From: Sulfuriferula sp047300855
GTDB lineage: Bacteria; Pseudomonadota; Gammaproteobacteria; Burkholderiales; Sulfuriferulaceae
NCBI RefSeq assembly: GCF_047300855.1
Contig: NZ_CP170197.1
Location: 2,852,001-2,916,000 of the forward strand
Direction: 5' to 3'
DNA length: 64,000 bases
Below, piece by piece: positions 26,040-36,015 of the stretch. Below the pieces are notes generated by a model, which was not told where the DNA came from, searched no databases, and saw nothing but the letters and a program-made list of their open reading frames with translations. Within the stretch, counting starts at the first letter, position 1. The number at the start of each line of letters is the position of its first letter. The translations under genes and the position numbers were made by a program.

Positions 26040-27602
26040 ATGGCATACATTGAACGCGCGCTGATCAGCGTTTCCGACAAGACCGGCGTGCTGGAATTTG
26101 CCAAAGGCTTGCACGAATTCAATATCGAAATTCTGTCCACCGGCGGCACCGCCAAAATGCTTGCCGAGCATGGCATCCAAGTGACCGAAGTGGCGGATTA
26201 CACCGGCTTCCCGGAAATGCTCGATGGCCGGGTGAAAACCCTGCACCCCAAAATCCACGGCGGCATTCTGGCGCGCCGCGACCTCGCCGAACACGCCGAG
26301 GCGGTGCGCGCTGCCGGCATCGGCTACATCGACCTGGTGGTGGTGAACCTCTATCCGTTCAGTCAGACTGTCGCCAAGCCCGATTGCACTCTGCCCGAGG
26401 CAATCGAGAATATCGACATTGGCGGCCCGACCATGGTGCGCTCCGCGGCCAAGAACTACCAGCATGTTGCCGTGGTGACGGATCCGGCCGATTACGCCAG
26501 CGTGCTCGCCGAGCTCAAAGCCAACCACGGCTCGGTATCCACCGCCAGCTGCTACAACCTGGCGCGCAAGGCGTTTTCGCATACCGCCGAGTACGACAGC
26601 GCGATTTCCAATTACCTGACCGCGCGCGAACTGAATGGCGAACGCGCCGATTTTCCCAGCCGTCTCAACCTCAATTTCGAGCGCATGCAGTCGATGCGCT
26701 ATGGTGAAAATCCACACCAGGCAGCGGCGTTCTACCGCGACATCAAACCGGCCGCAGGCGCGCTGGCGCATTACACCCAGCTGCAGGGCAAGGAATTGTC
26801 CTACAACAATATCGGCGACGCCGACGCAGCGTGGGAATGCATCAAGACTTTCGATACGCCGGCCTGCGTCATCATCAAACACGCCAACCCCTGCGGCGTG
26901 GCGCTGGCGCCTGATACGCTCGGCGCCTACCAGCGCGCACTGGCTACCGACCCCACCTCGGCGTTTGGCGGCATCATCGCCTTCAACCGCGAGGTCGATG
27001 CCGCCACCGCCGAAGCGGTATCCGGCCAGTTCATGGAAGTGCTGATTGCACCGGCCTACACTGCGGCCGCACTGGCGCTGCTGGCGAAAAAGGTGAACGT
27101 GCGCGTGCTCGCCGTGCCGCTTGCTGCAGGCCACAACGCGCTGGAGCTCAAACGCGTCGGCGGCGGCTTGCTGGTGCAAACCGCGGACACCTTCAACATC
27201 AGCGCCGCCGATTTGAAAGTGGTCACGCAGCGCCAACCCAGCCCGCAGGAAATCCAGGACATGCTGTTCGCCTGGCGCGTGGCCAAATTCGTCAAATCCA
27301 ATGCCATTGTATTTGCCGCCAACGGCCAGACCTTGGGTGTGGGTGCCGGTCAGATGAGCCGGGTGGATTCCACCCGCATCGCCGTCATCAAGGCCGGACA
27401 AGCCAACTTGCCTCTGGCTGGTTGTGCTGTCGCTTCCGATGCATTCTTCCCGTTCCGCGACGGCGTCGACATTCTTGCCAGCGCCGGTGCCAAGGCTGTG
27501 ATTCAGCCGGGCGGCAGCATCAAGGATGCTGAAGTCATCGCCGCTGCAGATGAGCATGGAATCGCCATGGTATTTACCGGGCACCGGCATTTCCGTCACT
27601 GA
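26040..27602 (+). CDS. purH: Bifunctional AICAR formyltransferase / IMP cyclohydrolase
   Basis: Last two steps of IMP synthesis, 520 residues. N-terminal cyclohydrolase domain (about 1-200: ALISVSDKTGVLEFAKGL, STGGTAKML, GGPTMVRSAAKN) and C-terminal transformylase domain (KHANPCG with the catalytic Lys-His, FGGIIAFNREVD, GAGQMSRVDS). Length and motifs are complete. Followed by purD at 17 bases, a purine operon with tsaC and hemF downstream. Confidence 0.97.
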   Translation: MAYIERALISVSDKTGVLEFAKGLHEFNIEILSTGGTAKMLAEHGIQVTEVADYTGFPEMLDGRVKTLHPKIHGGILARRDLAEHAEAVRAAGIGYIDLVVVNLYPFSQTVAKPDCTLPEAIENIDIGGPTMVRSAAKNYQHVAVVTDPADYASVLAELKANHGSVSTASCYNLARKAFSHTAEYDSAISNYLTARELNGERADFPSRLNLNFERMQSMRYGENPHQAAAFYRDIKPAAGALAHYTQLQGKELSYNNIGDADAAWECIKTFDTPACVIIKHANPCGVALAPDTLGAYQRALATDPTSAFGGIIAFNREVDAATAEAVSGQFMEVLIAPAYTAAALALLAKKVNVRVLAVPLAAGHNALELKRVGGGLLVQTADTFNISAADLKVVTQRQPSPQEIQDMLFAWRVAKFVKSNAIVFAANGQTLGVGAGQMSRVDSTRIAVIKAGQANLPLAGCAVASDAFFPFRDGVDILASAGAKAVIQPGGSIKDAEVIAAADEHGIAMVFTGHRHFRH

Positions 27603-27619
27603 GTTTTGACAGGTCAACT

Positions 27620-28897
27620 ATGAAAGCTCTAGTCATTGGTTCCGGTGGTCGCGAACATGCTCTGGCCTGGAGGCTGGCCCAGTCGCCGCGCATTTCAAGA
27701 GTGCTGGTTGCGCCCGGCAATGCCGGCACGGCGCGCGATCCGGCGCTCACCAATGTGCCGGTCAGCGCCATTCCCAGCCTGGTGGAATTTGCCCGGCGCG
27801 AAGGCGTCGCGTTCACCGTGGTCGGGCCGGAAGCACCGCTGGCCGCCGGCGTGGTGGACGCATTCCGTGCGGCCGGTCTGAAAATCTTCGGCCCCACCCA
27901 GGCTGCTGCCCAGCTCGAAGCCTCCAAGGATTTCGCCAAGGCATTCATGGCGCGGCACAACATTCCCAGCGCAAAATACCAGACTTTCAGTGCCGCACAG
28001 CCAGCGCATGCCTACATCGACGCCAACGGCGCGCCTATCGTCATCAAGGCCGATGGGCTGGCGGCAGGCAAGGGCGTGGTGGTCGCGCAGACTCTGGCAG
28101 AGGCTCACGCGGCGGTGGACATGATGCTGGAAGGAAACAAGCTCGGCAGCGCCGGTGCACGCGTGGTGATCGAGGAATTCCTCACCGGCGAGGAAGCCAG
28201 CTTCATCGTGATGTGCGACGGCGAGCACGTACTGCCGCTGGCCACCAGCCAGGACCACAAACGCCTGCTGGACGGCGACGCCGGTCCAAATACCGGCGGC
28301 ATGGGCGCTTATTCGCCGGCACCGGTGGTCACCCCGGAAATCCATGCGCGCGTGCTGCGCGAAGTCATCGCTCCGGTGATGGCCGGCATGAAAAAAGAGG
28401 GTGTGGCCTACACCGGATTTCTTTACGCCGGACTGATGATCGACGCCGCAGGCCATATCAAGGTGCTGGAATTCAACTGCCGCATGGGTGATCCGGAAAC
28501 CCAGCCCATCATGCTGCGCCTGAAATCCGATCTGGTCGGCATCATGGAACACGCCGTCAATGGCACGCTGGACAAAGTGGAAGCCGAGTGGGATCGGCGT
28601 ACCGCACTGGGCGTGGTGCTGGCGGCGGCGAATTACCCGGATGCGCCGCGTAGCGGCGACGAGATTGCCGGACTGCCCAGGGATGAGGAAGACTTCCATG
28701 TATTTCACGCCGGCACGGCACTCAAGGACGGCAAAGTAGTGACCAGCGGTGGACGCGTGTTATGCGTCACCGCGCTGGGCGACAGCGTGAAAATTGCGCA
28801 GCGCCGCGCCTATGAGATTGCCGATCAGATCCACTTCGACGGCTGCCAGATGCGGCGCGATATCGGTTACCGTGCAATTGACAAAAAACCCCGTTGA
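27620..28897 (+). CDS. purD: Phosphoribosylamine-glycine ligase (GARS)
   Basis: ATP-dependent joining of glycine to phosphoribosylamine. 425 residues, ATP-grasp fold: N-terminal GSGGREHALAWRLAQS, ATP-binding VIKADGLAAGKGVVVA, DHKRLLDGDAGPNTGGMGAYSP, and the Mg-binding EFNCRMGDPETQ. Its 3' end overlaps the proposed tsaC start by 26 bases in another frame. Confidence 0.97.
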   Translation: MKALVIGSGGREHALAWRLAQSPRISRVLVAPGNAGTARDPALTNVPVSAIPSLVEFARREGVAFTVVGPEAPLAAGVVDAFRAAGLKIFGPTQAAAQLEASKDFAKAFMARHNIPSAKYQTFSAAQPAHAYIDANGAPIVIKADGLAAGKGVVVAQTLAEAHAAVDMMLEGNKLGSAGARVVIEEFLTGEEASFIVMCDGEHVLPLATSQDHKRLLDGDAGPNTGGMGAYSPAPVVTPEIHARVLREVIAPVMAGMKKEGVAYTGFLYAGLMIDAAGHIKVLEFNCRMGDPETQPIMLRLKSDLVGIMEHAVNGTLDKVEAEWDRRTALGVVLAAANYPDAPRSGDEIAGLPRDEEDFHVFHAGTALKDGKVVTSGGRVLCVTALGDSVKIAQRRAYEIADQIHFDGCQMRRDIGYRAIDKKPR

Positions 28898-29429
28898 TTC
28901 CGTGTTGCGTGGCTGGCTGAAGACAGGTGGCGTCATTGCCTACCCCACCGAATCCTGCTATGGGCTGGGTTGCGACCCGATGAACCCGCACGCCGTCAGA
29001 CGCATTCTGCAGCTCAAGGGAAGGCCGAAATCCAAAGGGCTGATACTGATCGCTGCGCGCGTCGAACAACTCAAACGCTACGTGGATGCCGAAGCATTGC
29101 AGGCTGCCCGGCATTCCGGCTATTGGCCGGGGCCAGTCACTTTGCTGCTGCCCGCGACCGGGCATTGCCCGCCCTGGCTCACCGGACGCCACACCAAGCT
29201 GGCGGTACGCGTCACCGCGCACCCGCTCGCGGCCTCGTTGTGCGAGCGCTTCGGCATGGCACTCGTTTCCACCAGCGCCAATCGGGCAGGCGGCAGGCCA
29301 CTGAAAAACGCTCGCGACTGCCACCGGATGTTCGGCAATCAAATCCGCGTCATTCCCGGTAAAATCGGCATAGCCCGGCGTCCCAGCACCATTATCGATT
29401 TTGCCAGCGGCGATATCCTGCGCAGCTAA
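28872..29429 (+). CDS. tsaC: L-threonylcarbamoyladenylate synthase (TsaC/YrdC)
   Basis: Makes threonylcarbamoyl-AMP for t6A37 tRNA modification. GTG 28872 gives 185 residues, close to E. coli TsaC (190); the frame is open to 28794 inside purD, but homology begins at VLRGWLKTGGVIAYPTESCYG. Further motifs: LKGRPKSKGLILIA, GPVTLLLPATG, LVSTSANRAGG, STIIDFASGDILR. No long C-terminal Sua5 domain, hence the TsaC type. Translationally coupled to purD. Confidence 0.9.
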   Translation: MQLTKNPVDSVLRGWLKTGGVIAYPTESCYGLGCDPMNPHAVRRILQLKGRPKSKGLILIAARVEQLKRYVDAEALQAARHSGYWPGPVTLLLPATGHCPPWLTGRHTKLAVRVTAHPLAASLCERFGMALVSTSANRAGGRPLKNARDCHRMFGNQIRVIPGKIGIARRPSTIIDFASGDILRS

Positions 29430-29439
29430 GGAACGAAAC

Positions 29440-30345
29440 ATGAACACCGATTCAATCAAGGAATATCTTCTGGAACTGCAGGAGCTCATTGTCGAGCGCA
29501 TGGAACAGATCGACGGCAAGCCCTTCCTGCGCGACAGCTGGGCGCGCCCGGAGGGCGGTGGCGGTATCAGTTGCGTACTGGAAGACGGCAACGTGCTGGA
29601 GCGTGGCGGGGTGAATTTCTCCCACGTGTTCGGCGACAACCTGCCCCCTTCCGCCAGCGCGGTGCGGCCGGAACTGGCAGGACGCAGCTTCGAAGCCATG
29701 GGGGTGTCGCTGGTATTCCACCCGCGCAATCCCTATGCTCCCACCGTGCATTTCAATGTGCGCTTTTTCATGGCCACCCAACCCGGCGCCGAGCCGGTGT
29801 GGTGGTTCGGTGGCGGCATGGACTTGACGCCGTATTACGGCTTCGAGGAGGATGCGGTGCATTTTCATCACGCCTGCCGCAAAGCGCTGAATCCGTTTGA
29901 CGCCGCCTATTACCCGCGTTTCAAGCAATGGTGCGACAAGTATTTTTTCCTCAAGCATCGCAACGAGCCGCGCGGTATCGGCGGGATCTTCTTTGACGAT
30001 TTCAACGAGGGCGATTTCGATTCCAGCTTCAACCTGATGCAAAGCGTGGGCGATCATTTCCTTTCCGCCTACGCGCCCATCCTGGAACGCCGCATGGATA
30101 CCCCTTACGGCGAACGCGAACGCGATTTTCAGGCGTATCGGCGCGGTCGCTATGTGGAATTCAACCTGGTGTATGATCGCGGCACGCTGTTCGGCCTGCA
30201 ATCCAATGGCCGTGCCGAATCCATTCTGGTATCCATGCCTCCGGTGGTCAAATGGCGCTACCACTGGCAACCTGAAGCGGGCACGGCGGAGGCACGCCTG
30301 TACAGCGATTTTCTCACTGGCAAAGACTGGCTCGCCAGTGCTTAA
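29440..30345 (+). CDS. hemF: Oxygen-dependent coproporphyrinogen III oxidase
   Basis: Oxidative decarboxylation of coproporphyrinogen III using O2, so aerobic heme synthesis is possible. 301 residues from ATG 29440. Family blocks: EGGGGISCVLEDGNVLERGGV (part), YAPTVHFNVRFF, WWFGGGMDLTPYYGF, GIGGIFFDDFNEGDF, RYVEFNLVYDRGTLFGL. Ten bases after tsaC, same operon. Confidence 0.96.
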   Translation: MNTDSIKEYLLELQELIVERMEQIDGKPFLRDSWARPEGGGGISCVLEDGNVLERGGVNFSHVFGDNLPPSASAVRPELAGRSFEAMGVSLVFHPRNPYAPTVHFNVRFFMATQPGAEPVWWFGGGMDLTPYYGFEEDAVHFHHACRKALNPFDAAYYPRFKQWCDKYFFLKHRNEPRGIGGIFFDDFNEGDFDSSFNLMQSVGDHFLSAYAPILERRMDTPYGERERDFQAYRRGRYVEFNLVYDRGTLFGLQSNGRAESILVSMPPVVKWRYHWQPEAGTAEARLYSDFLTGKDWLASA

Positions 30346-30363
30346 CCCGGTCTAGGCGGCATC

Positions 30364-33300
30364 ATGGCATCCACGCGCAGCAAACTCATTATTACCGGTA
30401 GCGGCCTGCTCATCGTAGGCGTACTGGCGGGCTTTCTCGCCTGGGAGTTCACCACTTCCACCTTGCAGGCAAAATTTCTCAGCGAGTATGCCGCGCGCAT
30501 GCATTTCAAGCTGGAACCCGGCCCCAGCCCATCCATCCGCTTTCCGCATGATGGACCTTATGACGTGCGCCTTGGTTACACCCGTCTGCCGGACTTCAGC
30601 AAGCGCCTGACAAGTTCCGGCTTCGCGATTGCTGCGCAGGCACGCATCAGTCCGGCCATGGCGCAAATGGCCGATAACGACCTATTCCTGCCCTACCATG
30701 AAAAAGACCAGGCCGGCCTCACCCTGTACGACACCACCGGCGCGGTGATGTTTTCCAGTCGCACGCCGCAACGCGTATTCAGCGATTTTCAGAGCATTCC
30801 CTCACTGGTGCGCAACTCGCTGCTGTTCATCGAAAACCGCGAACTGCTGTCGACGGATAATCCCAAGCGCAATCCAGCCGTGGAATGGGACCGGCTGGCA
30901 CAGGCAGTCACGGACAAGATTATTCAGATATTCCACCCTGCGCACGACGTGCCGGGCGGCAGCACCCTCGCCACGCAGATCGAAAAATACCGGCATTCGC
31001 CGGATGGCCTGACCTTGTCCATGGGCGACAAGCTTCAGCAAATGGAATCGGCATCGGTACGCGCTTATCTGGACGGTGAGAACACCCTGCCCGCGCGCCG
31101 CAGGGTGGTGCTGGATTATCTCAACACGGTGCCGCTCTCAGCCGCACCCGGCTTTGGCGAAGTGATCGGCCTGCCCGACGCGCTGTGGGCATGGTACGGC
31201 CTGGACTACCGGGAGGTGACGCGTCTGCTCAATGCCAACCAGCCTGATCACGCCACCGCCAATGCCTACAAACATGTATTGTCGCTGCTGATTGCGCAGC
31301 GCAAACCGTCGTTTTATCTGGGCAGCAATCGCAAGGCTCTGAACGATCACACCAACATCTACCTACGCCTGCTGGCCAAAGCCGGGCTGATCAGCCCGGC
31401 GCTGCGCGACGCCGCACTGGCTATCCCCTTACATTTCAATATCCAGCGCGCGGTCAGCAACCGTGACTTTGTCGAACAAAAAGCCGCCAATGCCGTGCGT
31501 TCACGGCTGGCCGGCTTGCTTGGCATGAATCGTCTGTACGACGTGGACCGCCTCGACCTGTCCGCCAACAGCACCCTGAACGCCGCCGCGCAAAAGGCGG
31601 TAAGCCGCTTGCTGATAAGCCTCAACTCGCCCGAGGGTGCGCACGCGGTAGGTATCTACGGAAAAAATCTGTTGAGCCCGGAGAATGATCTATCGAAGAT
31701 CATCTACAGCTTCACCCTGTATGAAATAAGCCCGCAAGGCGCGCTATTGCGGGTTCAGGCGGATAACCTCAACCAGCCGTTCGACATCAACAAAGGCGCC
31801 AAACTCGACCTGGGCTCCACCGCCAAACTGCGCACCCTGATCAGTTATCTGGAAATCGTCAGCAAGCTGCACAATGCGTATCTGCATCTGCCTGACAAGC
31901 GCCTGCATGAAATCGCCCGACAGGATAACGATGCGATTGCCCAGTGGGCAGCTCAATACCTGTTCACTGCGCAGGACAAAAGCCTTGCTGCGATGCTGGA
32001 GGGCGCGATGAACCGCACCTACTCTGCGGATCCGTCTACCGGTTTCTTCACTGGTGGCGGATTACTTCATTTCGTCAACTTCAACAAGGACGACAATGGT
32101 CGCCGCATGAATCTTTGGGAAGCCACACGCAATTCGGTCAACCTGGTCTATATCCGCGTGATGCGCGACATTGTGCGCCACTATATTGCGCAAAACCCGG
32201 GTGTCGTAGGCAGGATTCTTGAAGATGCCAGCAACCCTGCGCGTAAAACTTATCTGGAGCGCTTTGCCGACCGGGAAGGGCAAGCCTTCCTGCTGCGCTT
32301 TCATAAAAAATACCGCGGACTGAATCCTGCCCAGGTGACTGAAAAACTGTTTTCCGAAGTGCATCCGGTGCCGCGCAGACTGGCAGCGATTTACCGTTAT
32401 GTCGCTCCGGACGCGCCTTTCAACGCATTTGCCAGTTTCCTGCGTGGACGCGCGCTGGATGGTGCGACGCTGTCGGACAGGGAAATCCAGACGCTTTACT
32501 CGCAGAACGCAAGCGGTGCTTACTCGCTCGCGGACCGTGGCTACATCGCGCAGATTCATCCGCTGGAATTGTGGCTGGTGCGCTATCTGCGCAGCCACCC
32601 GGCCGCTACTTTTGCCGACATTGTCTCTGCCAGCCATGATCAGCGCATCGAAGTGTATAACTGGCTGTTCAAGACCAGCCGCAAAAATGCTCAGGATCAG
32701 CGCATCCACAGCCTGCTTGAAGTCGAAGCTTTCCAGAACATCTATCGCGACTGGAAGCGGCTTGGCTACCCGTTTGACAGTCTGGTGCCTTCCTATGCCA
32801 CCGCCATCGGCAGCTCGGCTGACCGCCCCGCCGCACTCGCCGAATTGATGGGCGTGGTGGTCAACAACGGCGTACGTCTGCCGGCGGTATCCATCCAGAA
32901 ATTGCACTTCGCTGCCGGAACACCCTACGAAACCGTGTTTGTGCGCCAGCAACCGCAAGGCGAGCGCCTGCTCCCCGTCGAGCTCACACAGGTAGTGCGG
33001 CGCGCATTGCAGGGCGTGGTGGAACAAGGCACCGCCGCGCGTCTGAAAGGCGCGTTCAAGGACAGCAAAGGCAACCCCATTATCATGGGGGGCAAGACTG
33101 GCACCGGCGACCATCGCTACAAAACTTTTGGGGCAGGCGGCAATCTGCTCACCTCACGGGTAGTAAATCGTACCGCTACCATGGTGTTTTTCCTCGGCGA
33201 TCGTTTCTTTGGCACCATGACCGCGCTGGTACCCGGTGAAGAAGCCGCCAAGTACCGTTTTACCAGCTCCTTGCCGGCTCAACTGCTCAAGGAAATGGGA

Positions 33301-33588
33301 CCGGAATTAAGCAATGTTCTGGCGCCGGCCGAAGGTCAGGCCGCTGCCGAAACCAGTCAAGCCCCCGCAGCCGTGTCCCCACCGCCGCCAGCCAAACCGC
33401 AGCTCTCACAGCCGCCCGCTTCCGATAAAAAGGCAGCGATACCCACGCCCCCTGTAATACCGACACCTGACTCTGAGCCAGCGGAAACCATTCCTGGCGC
33501 ACCGCCCACACCCGATACAAATAGCGGCACTCCTGAGTTAACTGCGCCCGCTGATGACCATAAGCCCAAGCGCGAGGAAACCTATTGA
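30364..33588 (+). CDS. Divergent class A penicillin-binding protein-like transglycosylase/transpeptidase
   Basis: 1074 residues, one N-terminal membrane anchor (about 8-28), bulk periplasmic. The GT51 region is divergent: motif I is FIENRELL (Glu kept, the Phe and HxG of EDxxFxxHxG lost), motif II GGSTLATQIEKY, motif IV RRRVVLDYLNTVP. The transpeptidase region keeps SxxK as GSTAKLRTL, SxN as NSVNLVYIRV and KTGT as GGKTGTGDHR. It is about 250-300 residues longer than ordinary PBP1 proteins and ends in an 80-residue Pro/Ala-rich tail. Likely peptidoglycan synthesis, perhaps specialised; glycosyltransferase activity is uncertain. Starts 18 bases after hemF. Confidence 0.75.
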   Translation: MASTRSKLIITGSGLLIVGVLAGFLAWEFTTSTLQAKFLSEYAARMHFKLEPGPSPSIRFPHDGPYDVRLGYTRLPDFSKRLTSSGFAIAAQARISPAMAQMADNDLFLPYHEKDQAGLTLYDTTGAVMFSSRTPQRVFSDFQSIPSLVRNSLLFIENRELLSTDNPKRNPAVEWDRLAQAVTDKIIQIFHPAHDVPGGSTLATQIEKYRHSPDGLTLSMGDKLQQMESASVRAYLDGENTLPARRRVVLDYLNTVPLSAAPGFGEVIGLPDALWAWYGLDYREVTRLLNANQPDHATANAYKHVLSLLIAQRKPSFYLGSNRKALNDHTNIYLRLLAKAGLISPALRDAALAIPLHFNIQRAVSNRDFVEQKAANAVRSRLAGLLGMNRLYDVDRLDLSANSTLNAAAQKAVSRLLISLNSPEGAHAVGIYGKNLLSPENDLSKIIYSFTLYEISPQGALLRVQADNLNQPFDINKGAKLDLGSTAKLRTLISYLEIVSKLHNAYLHLPDKRLHEIARQDNDAIAQWAAQYLFTAQDKSLAAMLEGAMNRTYSADPSTGFFTGGGLLHFVNFNKDDNGRRMNLWEATRNSVNLVYIRVMRDIVRHYIAQNPGVVGRILEDASNPARKTYLERFADREGQAFLLRFHKKYRGLNPAQVTEKLFSEVHPVPRRLAAIYRYVAPDAPFNAFASFLRGRALDGATLSDREIQTLYSQNASGAYSLADRGYIAQIHPLELWLVRYLRSHPAATFADIVSASHDQRIEVYNWLFKTSRKNAQDQRIHSLLEVEAFQNIYRDWKRLGYPFDSLVPSYATAIGSSADRPAALAELMGVVVNNGVRLPAVSIQKLHFAAGTPYETVFVRQQPQGERLLPVELTQVVRRALQGVVEQGTAARLKGAFKDSKGNPIIMGGKTGTGDHRYKTFGAGGNLLTSRVVNRTATMVFFLGDRFFGTMTALVPGEEAAKYRFTSSLPAQLLKEMGPELSNVLAPAEGQAAAETSQAPAAVSPPPPAKPQLSQPPASDKKAAIPTPPVIPTPDSEPAETIPGAPPTPDTNSGTPELTAPADDHKPKREETY

Positions 33589-33666
33589 ACACCCAAGAGT
33601 CCGTATCAAGGCTGAACTACACGCAGCCCTGCGCTGTTTTCCACAATTGGTTAAAATGGACAGGTT

Positions 33667-33672
33667 TATAAT
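33667..33672 (+). promoter_or_regulatory. Possible -10 element of the hemA promoter
   Basis: A perfect TATAAT 15 bases before the hemA ATG. The best TTGGTT upstream (33647-33652) is only 14 bases away, so the -35 is unclear and the leader would be very short. Confidence 0.35.
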
Positions 33673-33686
33673 GCTTCAACTCATCC

Positions 33687-34937
33687 ATGCAGTTATTTAC
33701 ATTCGGCATTAATCACCAGACCGCACCGCTCAGCATTCGCGAGCGGGTGGCGTTTCATGCCGAACGCATGGAGGACGCGCTGCGCGACCTGACTACACAC
33801 ACGCCGGTGAAAGAAGCAGCCATCCTGTCCACCTGCAATCGCACCGAGGTCTATTGCAACACCCGCCAGGGCGAAGCCGCGCTGGATTGGCTGGCGCGCT
33901 ATCATCAGCTCAAGCGCTCGGTTATCCAACCCTATCTGTATGCACTACCGCAAGCCGATGCAGCGCGCCATGCATTTCGCGTGGCATCCGGACTGGATTC
34001 GATGGTGCTGGGTGAAACCCAGATCCTCGGCCAGATGCGCCAGGCAGTGAAAACTGCCGAGCATGCCGGCACGCTCGGCATGCTGCTACACAAGCTGTTC
34101 CAGCGTACCTTTGCAGTGGCCAAGGAAGTGCGCACCACCACCGAAATTGGCGCCAGTTCTGTGTCCATGGCAGCCGCCGCAGTACGGCTGGCAGAACGTA
34201 TTTTTCCCAGCATTGCCGAACAGAATGTGCTGTTCATCGGTGCGGGTGAGATGATCGAACTGTGCGCCACGCATTTTGCCGCGCGTCATCCCAAGCATAT
34301 TCTGGTTGCCAACCGCACCGAAGAACGCGCGCGCCTGCTGGCAGACCGCTATCGCGGCAGCGCCATTGCATTGACTGACCTGCCCGAGCATCTGGCGGAT
34401 TACGACATTGTGGTGACCAGTACCGCCAGCCCCCTTCCCATACTCGGCAAAGGCATGGTCGAACGTGCGCTCAAGTCGCGTCGTCACCGTCCCATTTTCA
34501 TGGTGGATCTGGCCGTGCCGCGCGATATTGAAACCGAAGTCGCCGAGTTGGCCGACGTATTTCTCTATACCGTGGACGATCTGGGCGAAGTGGTCAAACA
34601 GGGCATGGACAATCGCCAGGCGCATGTCGGCCAGGCCGAGGCGATTATCGAAGCCAGGGTGGAGACCTTTGTGCACTGGATGGAAACCCGGGAAATGGTA
34701 CCGACCATCCGTGGTTTGCGCGACCATGCCGAACGTTACCGCCGCCACGAACTGGAGCGCGCGCAAAAAATGTTGGCGCGCGGCGACGATCCGCACGAAG
34801 TCATTGACGTGCTGTCGCGCGCGCTCACTAATAAATTCCTGCATTTGCCGACGCATGCACTCAGCCATGCCGGCGACCAAGAACGCCAGGAACTGGCCGC
34901 GCTGCTGGCCCGCCTTTACTCGCTCCACCACGAATGA
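33687..34937 (+). CDS. hemA: Glutamyl-tRNA reductase
   Basis: NADPH-dependent reduction of Glu-tRNA to glutamate-1-semialdehyde, first step of C5 heme synthesis. 416 residues. Catalytic Cys50 in ILSTCNRTEVYC; GLDSMVLGETQILGQMR; NADPH loop VLFIGAGEMIELCA; helical C-terminal dimer domain. The product goes to HemL (41718-43001). The hemA-prfA-prmC order is the common proteobacterial cluster; hemA and prfA overlap as ATGA. Confidence 0.97.
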   Translation: MQLFTFGINHQTAPLSIRERVAFHAERMEDALRDLTTHTPVKEAAILSTCNRTEVYCNTRQGEAALDWLARYHQLKRSVIQPYLYALPQADAARHAFRVASGLDSMVLGETQILGQMRQAVKTAEHAGTLGMLLHKLFQRTFAVAKEVRTTTEIGASSVSMAAAAVRLAERIFPSIAEQNVLFIGAGEMIELCATHFAARHPKHILVANRTEERARLLADRYRGSAIALTDLPEHLADYDIVVTSTASPLPILGKGMVERALKSRRHRPIFMVDLAVPRDIETEVAELADVFLYTVDDLGEVVKQGMDNRQAHVGQAEAIIEARVETFVHWMETREMVPTIRGLRDHAERYRRHELERAQKMLARGDDPHEVIDVLSRALTNKFLHLPTHALSHAGDQERQELAALLARLYSLHHE

Positions 34938-36013
34938 AACCAACCCTGTTAACCAAGCTCGCTCAGATTACCGAGCGGCTGGATGAACTCAACCGTCTGC
35001 TGGCCGGCGAGACAGTGACCAGCGATCTGGATAATTACCGCAAGCTCACCCGCGAGCATGCTGAAATCTCTCCGGTGGTCGCGCTTTACAAGGCTTATCG
35101 TCAGTCCGAAACCGACATTGCCAATGCCCAGGCCATGCTGTCCGACCCGGAAATGCAGGAACTGGCCGAAGCCGAAATCGCAGATGCCCAGACACGCCTG
35201 CAACAGCTCGAGACCCAACTGCAAGCCGAACTGCTGCCCAAGGATCCCAACGACGAGCGCAATATCTTTCTGGAAATCCGCGCCGGCACCGGTGGCGACG
35301 AATCGGCGCTGTTCTCCGCGGATTTGCTGCGCATGTATACGCGTTATGCGGAACGGCAGCGCTGGAAAATCGAACTGATTTCGGAAAACATGAGCGAACT
35401 GGGCGGCTATCGGGAAGTGATTATCAAAATTATCGGGCGCGGCGCCTACTCGCGGCTCAAATTCGAATCCGGCGGCCACCGCGTGCAGCGCGTGCCTGCC
35501 ACCGAAACCCAGGGGCGCATCCACACCTCCGCCTGTACCGTAGCGGTGATGCCGGAGGCGGACGAAGTGGCCGACGTCAACCTCAACCCGGCCGACCTGC
35601 GCATCGACACTTATCGCGCCAGCGGCGCCGGCGGCCAGCACATCAACAAGACCGACTCCGCGGTGCGCATCACCCATCTGCCCACCGGCATCGTGGTGGA
35701 ATGCCAGGATGACCGCTCGCAGCACAAGAACAAGGCACAGGCACTATCGGTGCTCGCTGCACGCATCAAGGACAAGCAACTGCGCGAAATCGCCGCCAAG
35801 GAAGCCGCCACCCGCAAGTCCCTGATCGGCAGCGGTGACCGCTCCGAGCGCGTGCGCACCTACAATTTCCCGCAGGGACGCATCACCGACCACCGCATCA
35901 ACCTCACCCTGTACAAGATCGACGCCATCATGGACGGTGATCTCACCGAACTGCTGGACGCATTGGCGTCCGAATACCAGGCCGAGTTGCTGGCAGCGAT
36001 GGGCGAGCGTTAA
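34934..36013 (+). CDS. prfA: Peptide chain release factor 1
   Basis: Recognises UAA/UAG and triggers peptide release. 359 residues. Stop-codon tripeptide PAT in RVPATETQGRIH and the catalytic GGQ in SGAGGQHINKTDSAVR. Methylated at the GGQ Gln by PrmC, encoded next. Overlaps hemA by 4 bases. Confidence 0.97.
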   Translation: MKPTLLTKLAQITERLDELNRLLAGETVTSDLDNYRKLTREHAEISPVVALYKAYRQSETDIANAQAMLSDPEMQELAEAEIADAQTRLQQLETQLQAELLPKDPNDERNIFLEIRAGTGGDESALFSADLLRMYTRYAERQRWKIELISENMSELGGYREVIIKIIGRGAYSRLKFESGGHRVQRVPATETQGRIHTSACTVAVMPEADEVADVNLNPADLRIDTYRASGAGGQHINKTDSAVRITHLPTGIVVECQDDRSQHKNKAQALSVLAARIKDKQLREIAAKEAATRKSLIGSGDRSERVRTYNFPQGRITDHRINLTLYKIDAIMDGDLTELLDALASEYQAELLAAMGER

Positions 36014-36015
36014 TT

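Noticed and set aside
25971..27617. 548-codon open frame antisense to purH
   Set aside because: Shadow of a GC-rich conserved gene; composition and lack of motifs show purH is the real one.
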